DNA from: CAVVJA01 sp963801715
Lineage (GTDB): Bacteria; Actinomycetota; Actinomycetes; Mycobacteriales; Jatrophihabitantaceae
DNA: 64,000 nucleotides
NCBI GenBank assembly: GCA_963801715.1
Contig: CAWDGB010000014.1
Span: 310,001 to 374,000, forward strand
Direction: 5' to 3'
Positions 33,850-41,654 of the stretch are shown in pieces. Each line of letters opens with the position of its first letter. Position 1 is the first letter of the stretch. The notes below the pieces were generated by a model. The model worked only from the letters and a program-made list of their open reading frames with translations, did not search any database and was not told the origin of the DNA. The translations under genes were made by a program, and so were the position numbers.

Positions 33850-34331
33850 GTCGAACAGGCCTCACGCTGGGGACGCAAGGTTGGCGAAAAAGTAACCGAC
33901 CGTAATTGGCGCCGGTAGGTCCAGGACGGAACGCTCAGCTGTTTCCTAGGTTCGTCCGCAGGTCTGACCCCAGGCACCCGAGTTGGCGAAGGCCCGGCTA
34001 TAGTGCCCTCGGCTCGTGGCCTGCTCAGATATCAGCGGAGCCACCCGGTCGAATGCGCGGGGGGTCAGATGACGACGACGACCAGCGGCGAGCGCGAGCG
34101 TGAGGCGATTGGCGAGGCCGGCTCCTACGCATGGTGGGTAGCTATGACCGTTGCCCGTCAAGAGCGTCCTCGCCGGAGCCAACGGTATGCGGGACGGCAC
34201 CGTTGGATGCCGGCTGATGGCGCGGATGCGCGGGACACAACCAAGCGGAGCGCCTGAACCGCCCCGATCCGCCCTTTCCGTCCGCCCAGGTCGCAACGGG
34301 TCGCCGTCGAGGTCGACGAGCGGCTGCCTGC
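33850..34331. other. Gap with no recognised gene
   Basis: About 480 bp between the operon terminator and the SnoaL-like gene. Short frames exist on both strands, but none has a plausible start, domain or composition. Base composition is slightly less G+C-rich near 33890-34020 than in the flanking genes. I see no tRNA, repeat or clear promoter. Confidence 0.4.
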
Positions 34332-34814
34332 CTACCTCCGGAAGTCTTCGCCGGGAGCGAGCGAGCCGCGGGCGAGTGCGGCCGACTGCTCGAAGCTGAT
34401 CGGATGGACGAGCGGGGTCGCGTGCCGGTGGGCGAGCCGCCACTCGCCTTCCTCCCGCCGGAAGACGAGGGTCACTCGCAGCGACCAGTCCTGATCGGGG
34501 AGATCGCCGACTTCACCGTGCTGCCGTTCGATCACCACGAGGACGACGAGGTCACCGGATGCGTAGGACTCGGCCACCTCGACCTCGGCCTCGCCACCGT
34601 GGAAGAAGCGCGCCGTGGCTTCCAACGCCTCGTCCGAGGAGTCGAAGCCACGCCTCGGCTCCCCGCCCAAGGGCGGCAGCAAGGTGTAATCGTCCGCATG
34701 GCGGATGACCGTCAGGTACCGGCGGATGTCGCCGCGGATGTACGCGGAGGCGGCCTCCGCGGTGAGTCGGGCGATCTCCGCCACGTCCTCGTCGTGAACC
34801 GGGTCGTGCGCCAT
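34332..34814 (-). CDS. SnoaL/NTF2-like (DUF4440-type) protein
   Basis: A 160-residue cone-fold protein: helix DVAEIARLTAEAASAYIRGD, DDYTLLPPLGGEPRRGF, then strands VVLVVIERQHG, SLRVTLVFRREEGEWRLAHR. Members act as small isomerases, dehydratases or simple ligand binders; no catalytic residues can be assigned. ATG 34814 has GGGAGGA eight bases upstream; the frame extends to 35027. Neighbours on both sides give no pathway link. Confidence 0.82.
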   Translation of the reverse strand: MAHDPVHDEDVAEIARLTAEAASAYIRGDIRRYLTVIRHADDYTLLPPLGGEPRRGFDSSDEALEATARFFHGGEAEVEVAESYASGDLVVLVVIERQHGEVGDLPDQDWSLRVTLVFRREEGEWRLAHRHATPLVHPISFEQSAALARGSLAPGEDFRR

Positions 34815-35086
34815 GTCCGCATCCTCCCGGTGAACCCGGGCAGGGCTCAACTTCTGCGTGACTGCTCGTGTCTCGGCCCGTGGCACCGGGCTGTCACCCG
34901 GGGTCGCGGGACAATCACGGCTCGGAGCGGTCGCGTCCTGGCGATCTTGCAGACGGTCAGGTCGGCGGCTGGTGGTGCGATGCCCTTGCGGAGGACGCTG
35001 TCCAATGCAACGGAGGCTAACAATCATGCCTGACCTCGATCATCGGCTCAGCGAAGCATCCGGCGAGGTCGCTCGCCCCGAGCAAG

Positions 35087-36106
35087 GTGACTCGGCGGTG
35101 CCGGGCGAGACCTCGACGGGGGTTTCGGCGCGCCGATCTCGCTTCCGCCCGATCCGGCCCGCAGTCCGCCACCCCACCGCCGCCTCCCGCGGCCGTCAGC
35201 CCAGCCGCGATCCTGCAACCAGGTCAATTCGTCGGCGTGATATTTCCACCCCGCGGGGAAAAGCAATACGCCTGGATTATGAGCGCGGATGGTCGGCCCG
35301 TACGACGTCTTGCGCAGGCTCTTCGCCCGGTCGGGCTGACGGGCGACAAGACCCAGGTCATGATTCAGCAATACGGCATCGGCAGATGCGTCGGCGAGCT
35401 GTACGCCTTGGTGTCGCTGGCGGATGGATCCCTCACCGCACCGTTCCCAGGACGATCGGACATCTCTGGGATGGCGATCGGCGGCCAAATGGTGGCCGGC
35501 ATCTCAATACCCATCGCAGCCGGCAAGCCCATCGCAGCCGGCAACGGGTGCGTGCTGCAGCCGCCGCCGCAGCTGGTGCTGCGGGACCTGCGCACCGGCA
35601 CCGTCGCCACCTACCACCTTCCCGGCCGCGTCGTCGGCAGGAGGCCGGATGTGACGGCCGTCAGTCCCGACGGACGCTGGGTGGTTCTGCGCGACTCCGA
35701 TCACCCCGATCACCAGGTCTTCCACCTGGCGCACCTCGACGCGGGCACGGTACGTCTAACCAGCATGCCAACCGAGGCCGGGTGCACGCCGACGTCTTTC
35801 ACTGCGTACCCGGCAACGAACGCGCTGACCGTTGCCCGAGCTGTGCTCGCTCGCAGCATGACCATCACGAGCTACGACCCCGACACCCTCGTCGCGACCG
35901 ATAGGCAAACCATCGCCGATCCGCCCGGAGCAGCGGTCACCTTCGTTGCTATCGCCTGGGCGCGTGACGGCACCCGAGCGCTCGTCGAGGCAATCCACGA
36001 CAAGGTCGCGGACGAGTCAGCCGAGGCCAGCGGCCCGAGCATCTACACGCTTCAAAACGGCCGACTCACCACGATCACCACAACCGCCTACGGCGTGACC
36101 TGGTGA
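35087..36106 (+). CDS. Hypothetical protein with beta-propeller-like repeats, N-terminus uncertain
   Basis: A 339-residue protein with repeated strand patterns such as VTAVSPDGRWVVLRDSDHPD and FVAIAWARDGTRALVEAIHD, typical of WD40/YncE-like propellers. It starts GTG 35087 and has a Pro-rich stretch (PPPPPAAVSP) but no signal peptide or membrane helix. A second frame just upstream begins ATG 35026 with PDLDHRLSEASGEVARPEQG, like the N-terminus of actinobacterial membrane-anchored relatives, so the true 5' end may have lost its membrane segment or been frameshifted. Its stop is about 75 bp before the left border of the integrated island. The region 34815-35086 holds no other feature. Confidence 0.55.
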   Translation: MTRRCRARPRRGFRRADLASARSGPQSATPPPPPAAVSPAAILQPGQFVGVIFPPRGEKQYAWIMSADGRPVRRLAQALRPVGLTGDKTQVMIQQYGIGRCVGELYALVSLADGSLTAPFPGRSDISGMAIGGQMVAGISIPIAAGKPIAAGNGCVLQPPPQLVLRDLRTGTVATYHLPGRVVGRRPDVTAVSPDGRWVVLRDSDHPDHQVFHLAHLDAGTVRLTSMPTEAGCTPTSFTAYPATNALTVARAVLARSMTITSYDPDTLVATDRQTIADPPGAAVTFVAIAWARDGTRALVEAIHDKVADESAEASGPSIYTLQNGRLTTITTTAYGVTW

Positions 36107-36180
36107 CCTATCGGAACTGGCGTGGCGTCCGGTTACTGCGGTAACTGCTGCGGGCTGAACCCGCCGCCACCGGGCCCTCT

Positions 36181-36205
36181 GGTGTGTCCGGAGGGGGACT
36201 TGAAC
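36181..36205. repeat. Left attachment repeat (copy of tRNA-Leu 3' end)
   Basis: Identical over 25 bp to 41326-41350 and includes the GTCCGGAGGGGGACTTGAAC end of the tRNA gene. The match stops after GAAC, where the two sites diverge. It marks the distal island border. Confidence 0.85.
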
Positions 36206-36314
36206 ACCCGCGACCACGGTGCCAGCAGGTAACCCGCCGTCCGAGAAACTCCCAGAAAACAAGGGCTCCAGACGCCCGCGGGCCGCCTGCCGTTCCGTCT
36301 CGTACCGCCCTCTG

Positions 36315-36330
36315 CTAACGGATCCGTTAG
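36315..36330. repeat. Perfect 16-bp palindrome near the left island end
   Basis: CTAACGGATCCGTTAG, followed at 36333-36342 by AACCGTTTGC, the same ten bases (inverted) as in the repeats after the integrase gene at 41262-41280. These are likely integrase arm or directionality-factor sites. A small AAGATC-GTT-GATCTT hairpin (36343-36357) follows. The surrounding gap 36206-36567 holds no full gene. Confidence 0.5.
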
Positions 36331-36462
36331 CCAACCGTTTGCAAGATCGTTGATCTTCAGCGGCCCCGGCCGGTGGTGGAAACAGCATCGAGGCGCCCCG
36401 CACCGGATGCCGGGCGGGCGCTTTTCGTTCGTCTGCGGCGAGCGGGGCTAGCCGGCGTCGGG

Positions 36463-36531
36463 CTACAGCCCGTCGAGGGCTTTGGCGACTGCGGTGTGCG
36501 ACATGCGTAGGTGCGTGGCGATGTTGGCCCG
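36463..36531 (-). pseudogene. Helix-turn-helix remnant of a recombinase or regulator
   Basis: On the minus strand ATRANIATHLRMSHTAVAKA LDGL ends in a stop at 36463. It reads like the C-terminal helix-turn-helix of a resolvase-type recombinase or small regulator. No matching upstream domain remains, so it is probably debris at the island tip. Short length makes this tentative. Confidence 0.3.
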
Positions 36532-36567
36532 GGTAGCTACAGTCCAACAAGACGATGGGAGGCGGCT

Positions 36568-37159
36568 ATGGCCGGAGAGCGTCAGTTCACGATCGGGGCC
36601 AGGGCAAGCTGCACGGATGGTCACTGCGGCGAGGTGCGCCGTCTGATCATCGACCCGGCCACTGAGACGGTCACCCACCTTGTCATCCAGCCGGGGCACC
36701 GGCAGGAGGCCGGGCGGCTTGTCCCCGTGCACCTGGTCGAGACCACGGACGGGGAGATCAGGCTGCGCTGCACGCGCGCGGATTTTGACAAGCTCGACCA
36801 CGCCGCGGAACGCGACATTGTCGGGGGTCCAGGCAGAATCCCCCCAGATGATGATCGGGGGCCCCATGACCACCGGAGCGTCGAGGCAGGCGACGGTCCT
36901 CGAAGACGTTATTCCGGTGGGTGAGAAGGAGGTGGGGCCCGGGGACCAGGTCCACGCCGTCGATGGTGAGATCGGGCAGGTGCAAGGCTTCCTCGTTAAC
37001 CCGGGCGATGGCCGGGTGACCCACGTGCTGCTCCAGGAGGGGCACCTGTGGGGCCGCAAGACAGTCGCCATCCCCATCAGCGCCGTGACCGGGGTCGACG
37101 CCGGACTCCGACTCAACCTCACGAAGGAACAGGTAGGAGAACTGCCGACCGTGGCCTAG
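36568..37159 (+). pseudogene. PRC-barrel domain protein, single-base frameshift
   Basis: Two PRC-barrel domains encoded in adjacent frames. From ATG 36568 (GGGAGGCGG upstream) the first barrel reads MAGERQFTIGARASCTDGHC, GEVRRLIIDPATETVTHLVI and ends near FDKLDHAAERDIVGG. The second, in the next frame, has VLEDVIPVGEKEVGPGDQVH and GEIGQVQGFLVNPGDGRVTH, VLLQEGHLWGRKTVAIPISA. One extra base in GGGGG (36823-36827) or CCCCCC (36840-36845) accounts for the break; the restored protein is about 196 residues. Members of this family are cytosolic and of unknown function, often near RNA or stress genes. It is the leftmost cargo of the island. Confidence 0.75.
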
Positions 37160-37689
37160 TGTCCCGGTTCGTGCTGCGGTATCTGGTCGCTCGCTATAGC
37201 GAATCGACCATAAGCTTGTTCTGACGTTCACTGGCGGCTAAGGCGAGCGGCCCGGCCCATCCGTGCGGGGCGTTGTCGTACGCCCGAGCGATGATGCAGG
37301 CATGACGAGCGGGGTCAGCCCCGAGGCGCTAGACGGGTACCGCTGCCCAGACCGTGGCGGCCAGGTGGGCAACGCTGCCAACTACTCGATCGAGCACGAC
37401 CACCCCGGTGCACATCGCGAGCATCGCCCGGCACGTTCCGGGCTTGGTCCGACGGTGCCGAGGCGTCGCTGCCACCCAGCCCGTATCCGTGGTTCGTGTC
37501 CTTTCCGCGGGACGAGAGTTCGTCGTCTGACGATCAGTGTGACGATGTCGACCCGCGCGGCGCTGACTGGCTGAGAGGTGCAGAGTCTCCCACGGGGGGG
37601 TCGGCCGGGTGGAGCGCGAATAACCTCCCTCCTTGCGCTCCCCGGCGGCTCAGTTCGGCGCTCGCGAGCCGCTCGTGGATCGTGCGTCG
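37160..37689. other. Intra-island gap without a recognised gene
   Basis: About 530 bp. It contains a perfect 12-bp palindrome TCGCTATAGCGA at 37191-37202 in a relatively A+T-rich stretch. A frame from 37302 (MTSGVSPEALDGYRCPDRGG) lacks support from composition or motif. I see no gene. Confidence 0.4.
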
Positions 37690-38334
37690 TCACGTCCTCC
37701 GCCGGCGGCGCCTGATCGACCGGAACGGCAGGAGCAGCCTGAGCGCGAGCGCGAGGTACCCCAAAACCGCAACGGTAGGTAGGAACAGGCCGATGATGAT
37801 CAGCGCACCGTAGCCGGCTAGGCCGGGCGTTAGTCGTTTGGTGATCATCTGTAGCTCCGTGTCGGCGGCGTCGGGATGGACGAGGCCTCGGCTGACCGCG
37901 TACCGCCACAGCACCGACAACATGGTCGCGGTCAGCAATAACGTGATGCCGTAGATGGTGGCCGCGACCCGTTCCGGCCGACCTTCGCGGATGTACTCGG
38001 CGAGCAGTCGGGTCGGGAACGGGAGGAACGACACCAGCAGGAGCAGCAGCAAGTTCAGACGGATGAGGACGGCGTCGGCACGCTCCAGGTACTCCGTGAT
38101 GACGCTATGTCCCACCCACACAGCGCCAATGGTCGCAAAGCTGACCACATACGCCAGATACGAGGGCCACTGTTCGGCAAACGCCCGCAGAAGATGATCC
38201 CCCGATCCGGCTGGGACCGAGAGGTCGAGAACGAGCAGGGTGATCGCGATGGCGAAAACCGCGTCGCTGAACGCCTCCATCCGATCGGTTCGCAGACCGG
38301 CTGGACGGTCACGCTTCGGCGGCACATCGCTCAC
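37690..38334 (-). CDS. TMEM175-family (DUF1211) potassium channel-like protein
   Basis: About 214 residues with six hydrophobic segments. The family pore-helix signature is RMEAFSDAVFAIAITLLVLD, containing the R-x3-FSD motif. VWVGHSVITEYLERADAVLI and LLVSFLPFPTRLLAEYIREG are also typical. Bacterial TMEM175 proteins form leak-type K+ channels without the usual TVGYG filter, two or four copies per channel. GTG 38334 is my choice (frame open to 38379). The Arg-rich end RSIRRRRRR faces the cytosol. It is island cargo unrelated to integration. Confidence 0.87.
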   Translation of the reverse strand: MSDVPPKRDRPAGLRTDRMEAFSDAVFAIAITLLVLDLSVPAGSGDHLLRAFAEQWPSYLAYVVSFATIGAVWVGHSVITEYLERADAVLIRLNLLLLLLVSFLPFPTRLLAEYIREGRPERVAATIYGITLLLTATMLSVLWRYAVSRGLVHPDAADTELQMITKRLTPGLAGYGALIIIGLFLPTVAVLGYLALALRLLLPFRSIRRRRRRT

Positions 38335-38514
38335 AGGCAAAGCCTGCCCCGGATCTTTTCTCGCGACCCGCAGGCACACCGACCTATATCTCTGCCGGGC
38401 GTTTCCAAATCCAAGCCATGCACGCAGGGGTTCGGCCGGCCAACGCTAGAACGGCGCGCACACGGGACTGCCTAGCCAACAGCAGGTACGCAAACGCTGA
38501 CCGACCGAAACTCG

Positions 38515-39351
38515 TCACGCCGAAAACTCGTCACCAACAGACGGAGGATTCCCGGTCGCACCCCTGCCCAGCAACGCACCGACGAGGCTGCGTTTCGGCT
38601 TGTCACGCTGCTCAGCCGCGTACCGGTCATGATCGCTTCGCAGCCACAGACCCGGCAGCCAACCTTTGTCGATCGCGGCGCGTAACCGTAGCGCGGCAGG
38701 CAGCCGACGCACCTCATCCATGCCGACCATCGCCGCGGACGGATTCAAGAACTGCGTAGCGAGCGCGGTCGGATAGGCGAAATTCAGTTCACCTTGGAAC
38801 TGGCCGGTTTCCCGCAAATATTGGGCAGCGTTGTGCACCGCGTCCCACCGGGCGCCTACCCGGACGAGTTGCGCCCACGCGTTTTCGTGACCCGCCCGCA
38901 TCGCCAACTCGCTCGCCCGCCCACCCGACGTCGCAGACCACACCTCGCGCGGCAACTGCGCAACAGCGGCGGCCTCAGCGACAACAACTTGGCAAACCTG
39001 CTGCAACTCCGCGTGCAAGCCGGTTGCCATGCCGAACGCCGTCTGGGTTGCGTTGCCCCGGATCTGCGCGGCCGCCTGCATCATCCCGATCATTCCCGCG
39101 GACGATTCGTCCAGCCACGGGCCGCACGAGATCAACACACTCGCATACGAGGCGGTGTCCACCGGACCGTCAGCATGCAGCGCCCGGTTGGCTTCCTCGA
39201 GCCGTGCCCGGGCCGCCGCTTTCGCGTCCCTCGCCTGGCTCGCGAGATCCTCAGCGCGGCGCAGCAGCTTCGTGGCGGGCTCAAGCCGTCCCGGTAACCC
39301 GGCGGCCTCCAGCATCGCATCCAGCCCACCGATCGCGGAGGCGCCCGGCAC
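38515..39351 (-). CDS. Hypothetical helical protein (island cargo)
   Basis: A 278-residue Ala/Leu/Arg-rich protein with long helical stretches (RAEDLASQARDAKAAARARL) and no transmembrane segment or known motif. It starts GTG 39351. It resembles ESX-secreted/WXG-like or phage-type helical proteins only in composition, so no function is assigned. It is divergent from the zinc-ribbon gene; their coding ends overlap or touch because that gene's frame stays open across this start. Confidence 0.55.
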   Translation of the reverse strand: MPGASAIGGLDAMLEAAGLPGRLEPATKLLRRAEDLASQARDAKAAARARLEEANRALHADGPVDTASYASVLISCGPWLDESSAGMIGMMQAAAQIRGNATQTAFGMATGLHAELQQVCQVVVAEAAAVAQLPREVWSATSGGRASELAMRAGHENAWAQLVRVGARWDAVHNAAQYLRETGQFQGELNFAYPTALATQFLNPSAAMVGMDEVRRLPAALRLRAAIDKGWLPGLWLRSDHDRYAAEQRDKPKRSLVGALLGRGATGNPPSVGDEFSA

Positions 39352-39402
39352 GGCGACTGGCTCGGCCTAGACCTGGACCTCTTTCAGGGCGATTACGTCG
39401 CG

Positions 39403-40107
39403 GTGCCTGACGGTGTGTACCTGAAAGAGATCAGAGACACCGATGTTCGATCGTCCGATGACATAGCGCGCCTGGCAGAGCTGGGCATCTGGCGCCCCCT
39501 AACAGTTGGCCCGCCCCCAGATATCACCGTCCACCCCGAGCAATGGCCGGCGATATTGGGCAGATTTCAAGCCGAGCTCGGCGCCAGGAGGTACCTGCCG
39601 GACTTGGAGTCGGAGCGTGAGCACATGTGGACCTCGACTAAGCAGATGCCAGTACATATGGACGAGATAGCGATCCGGGTCCGAGTGTTGCAGCGCGCCG
39701 TCGACCACGTGATTGCGTGGCGCAACGGTGACAATCCGGCGACCGCCTGGCGCGATTGCGAGACGGAAGCGGAGGCGTGGCGACGGTTGACCGACATGTC
39801 GAACCTGGCGCTGCGCGACTTCCATGTTCGCGTCTATGTAGACAGCGGCCATCCCGAAACCAACATCGGTGACGCGTACCCGACCGTCTACTCGGTGGCT
39901 TGGCTGCAACTGGTCAACGACCTGATCGACGATGCGCCGTACAGGACATGCGCCAACGAGACATGTGGTCGGTTGTTTGTTCGGCAACGCGGCCGGGCGC
40001 TGTATGACCAGTACCGCAGCGAGGGAGTCATGTACTGCTCAGCGTCCTGTGCGCGGGCGCAGGCGCAACGTGAGTACCGGCGTCGGAACCGGAAGGGAAA
40101 CCGATGA
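39403..40107 (+). CDS. C-terminal zinc-ribbon protein (CGNR/ABATE-like), N-terminus probably lost
   Basis: A 234-residue protein. The C-terminal YRTCANETCGRLFVRQRGRA and VMYCSASCARAQAQREYRR form a Cys4 zinc ribbon typical of CGNR proteins carried beside actinobacterial integrases. It starts GTG 39403, but the frame stays open upstream through GDWLGLDLDLFQGDYVAVPD with no good start, so its original N-terminus may have been cut. It overlaps the integrase ATG by four bases and is co-transcribed with it. It may regulate integration or bind nucleic acid; unproven. Confidence 0.72.
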   Translation: MPDGVYLKEIRDTDVRSSDDIARLAELGIWRPLTVGPPPDITVHPEQWPAILGRFQAELGARRYLPDLESEREHMWTSTKQMPVHMDEIAIRVRVLQRAVDHVIAWRNGDNPATAWRDCETEAEAWRRLTDMSNLALRDFHVRVYVDSGHPETNIGDAYPTVYSVAWLQLVNDLIDDAPYRTCANETCGRLFVRQRGRALYDQYRSEGVMYCSASCARAQAQREYRRRNRKGNR

Positions 40108-41267
40108 GGGGCAGCGTCGTCAAACGTGGCTCGTCGTACTCCGTCGTCGTCGAGCTGGATCGCGATCCAGCGACGAACAAACGCCGGCAGAAATGGCATT
40201 CCGGGTTCCGCACCAAGCGGGACGCCGAGCGTGCTCTCGCCGAGATGGTCGACGCGGTGAACCGCGGAACTTACGTGGCGAAGACACGGCAGACAGTGGC
40301 CGAGTTCGCGGTCGAATGGCTGGCTGCGATCGAGCCGACCGTTCGCCCGGCGACCCACTACAGCTACGCCCGGAACCTTCGGCTGCACGTCGAGCCGTAC
40401 ATCGGCACGGCCACGCTCGTCTCGGTCGACGCGGGCACGCTCAATGGCCTTTACGCGACCCTGCTGGCCAGCGGGCGCAAGAACCAAGTCGGGGGCGGAC
40501 TATCACCCCGGTCGGTGCGCTACGTCCACACGATCGTTCACAGACTGATGAGAGACGCGGTGAGGTGGGGTCGCCTCGCACGCAACGCGTCGGATGCGGC
40601 TGACCCACCTAGAGCGGCAAGCACGCACGCCCAGACGGTCACGTGGTCGGCGGAGGAGACCGGACGGTTCCTTGCCGGCGTCCGTGACGACCGGCTGGCG
40701 GCCGCATTCGTGCTGCTTGCCACGACCGGGGCACGGCGCGGCGAGGTGCTCGGCTTGCGCTGGGCCGATGTCGACCTCGACACCGGCCGGGCCGCGATCC
40801 GGCAGACCGTCATAGCGGTGCACCACAGAGTGCAGATGGGGGAGCCCAAGACAGCGCGGGGGCGGCGAACGATCGAGCTCGACCGTGTGACGGTCATGGC
40901 GCTTGGCGAGCACCGTAAGCGCCAAGCAGCGGAGCGGCTACTCATGGGCGCAGGGTGGACTGATCAGGGTCTGGTGTTCGGCCGGGTCGACGGCGGACCG
41001 CTGCACCCGGAACGGTTCACCCGCACATTCCGGGATCGTGTCCGTCAGCTCGGACTACCCCCGATCCGGCTGCACGATCTTCGGCACGGATGGGCGACGC
41101 TCGCGCTCGCGGACGGCGTGCATCCGAAGGTCGTGCAGGAACGATTGGGGCACGCGACGATCGGCGTCACGCTGGACATTTACTCGCACGTCACGGACAG
41201 TCTGCGCACCGACGCGGCCGAGCGGGTAGCTGCGGCGATTTTCGGGGGAGCTGGGATCGTTGGTTAG
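40104..41267 (+). CDS. int: Tyrosine-family site-specific integrase
   Basis: A 387-residue phage-type integrase with an arm-binding N-terminus (SSYSVVVELDRDPATNKRRQ), core-binding SAM-like domain and catalytic domain. Catalytic residues are the Arg in TTGARRGEVLGLRW, the H-x-x-R box HDLRHGWATL, the His in LGHATIGVTL and the Tyr in DIYSHV. It lies 62 bp from tRNA-Leu and reads toward it, so it probably integrated the island there. Its stop is inside a direct repeat (41262-41280) likely bound by Int or Xis. All catalytic residues are present, so it may still be active. Confidence 0.95.
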   Translation: MRGSVVKRGSSYSVVVELDRDPATNKRRQKWHSGFRTKRDAERALAEMVDAVNRGTYVAKTRQTVAEFAVEWLAAIEPTVRPATHYSYARNLRLHVEPYIGTATLVSVDAGTLNGLYATLLASGRKNQVGGGLSPRSVRYVHTIVHRLMRDAVRWGRLARNASDAADPPRAASTHAQTVTWSAEETGRFLAGVRDDRLAAAFVLLATTGARRGEVLGLRWADVDLDTGRAAIRQTVIAVHHRVQMGEPKTARGRRTIELDRVTVMALGEHRKRQAAERLLMGAGWTDQGLVFGRVDGGPLHPERFTRTFRDRVRQLGLPPIRLHDLRHGWATLALADGVHPKVVQERLGHATIGVTLDIYSHVTDSLRTDAAERVAAAIFGGAGIVG

Positions 41268-41280
41268 CAAACGGTTAGCA
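41262..41280. repeat. Direct repeats at the integrase 3' end
   Basis: GGTTAGCA-AAC-GGTTAGCA, an 8-bp unit with 11-bp period, overlapping the integrase stop. Related sequence lies at the other island end (36315-36342). Candidate arm-type integrase sites. Confidence 0.5.
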
Positions 41281-41325
41281 TTTGGACCGTCGGCAGCGAT
41301 ACAGCCCAGCAATTACGGGGCCTGC

Positions 41326-41350
41326 GGTGTGTCCGGAGGGGGACTTGAAC
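41326..41350. repeat. Right attachment repeat overlapping tRNA-Leu
   Basis: The 25-bp partner of 36181-36205. Twenty-one bases are the 3' end of tRNA-Leu and four extend beyond it. This is the attachment site nearest the integrase. Confidence 0.85.
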
Positions 41351-41413
41351 CCCCACGCCCGCTAAGGGCACTAGCACCTCAAGCTAGCGCGTCTGCCATT
41401 CCGCCACCCGGAC
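41330..41413 (-). tRNA. tRNA-Leu, anticodon GAG
   Basis: An 84-base type II tRNA on the minus strand. Acceptor GTCCGGG (41413-41407) pairs with TCCGGAC near 41337-41331; the anticodon stem CTAGC/GCTAG encloses loop TTGAGGT, anticodon GAG; a long variable arm is followed by the T-arm GGGGGTTCAAGTCCCCC. The discriminator is A and no CCA is encoded. It is the integration target of the island; its 3' end is also present at the far border. Confidence 0.93.
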
Positions 41414-41521
41414 GAGCGAGTAGCGAGTCTAGCGGATTGCTGTGATACGACCGCCCGGCCACCAGCTAACGTAGGCCCAACATAGGGGTCCAAAATGTCC
41501 CCGCACAGCCCCTGTTAGCGC

Positions 41522-41546
41522 TAGGCTTTGCTCAGGCGAGCCTAAC
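41522..41546. promoter_or_regulatory. Possible DtxR/IdeR-like site upstream of the secreted protein
   Basis: TAGGCT (41522-41527) and AGCCTA (41539-41544) form an inverted repeat, and TCAGGCGAGCCTAA resembles a DtxR-family box. It lies about 110 bp before the GTG at 41655. The match is weak and the rest of the 41414-41654 gap shows no other signal. Confidence 0.22.
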
Positions 41547-41654
41547 AACGGTTATTTAACGCATAGGTGGTAAATCGGACCAAAGCTAGATTCCCGACCG
41601 CTTGTCTTCCCTGTCAACGGACCCGCTCCGATTCGACCAACTAGGACGTCACCG

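Larger units (their letters stand above)
36181..41350. mobile_element. Small integrative island in tRNA-Leu(GAG)
   Basis: About 5.2 kb bounded by a 25-bp exact direct repeat. The right copy (41326-41350) includes the last 21 bases of tRNA-Leu; the left copy (36181-36205) is the displaced duplicate. A tyrosine integrase (40104-41267) reads toward the tRNA, the classic arrangement. Cargo is a PRC-barrel gene, a TMEM175-like channel, a helical hypothetical protein and a zinc-ribbon protein. No replication, excisionase, relaxase or phage structural gene is present, so this is a decayed or minimal element. The tRNA stays intact because the right repeat reconstitutes its 3' end. Confidence 0.82.

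Noticed and set aside
37263..37574. 103-codon frame in the island gap
   Set aside because: Arg/Pro/His-rich, no domain, no ribosome-binding site.
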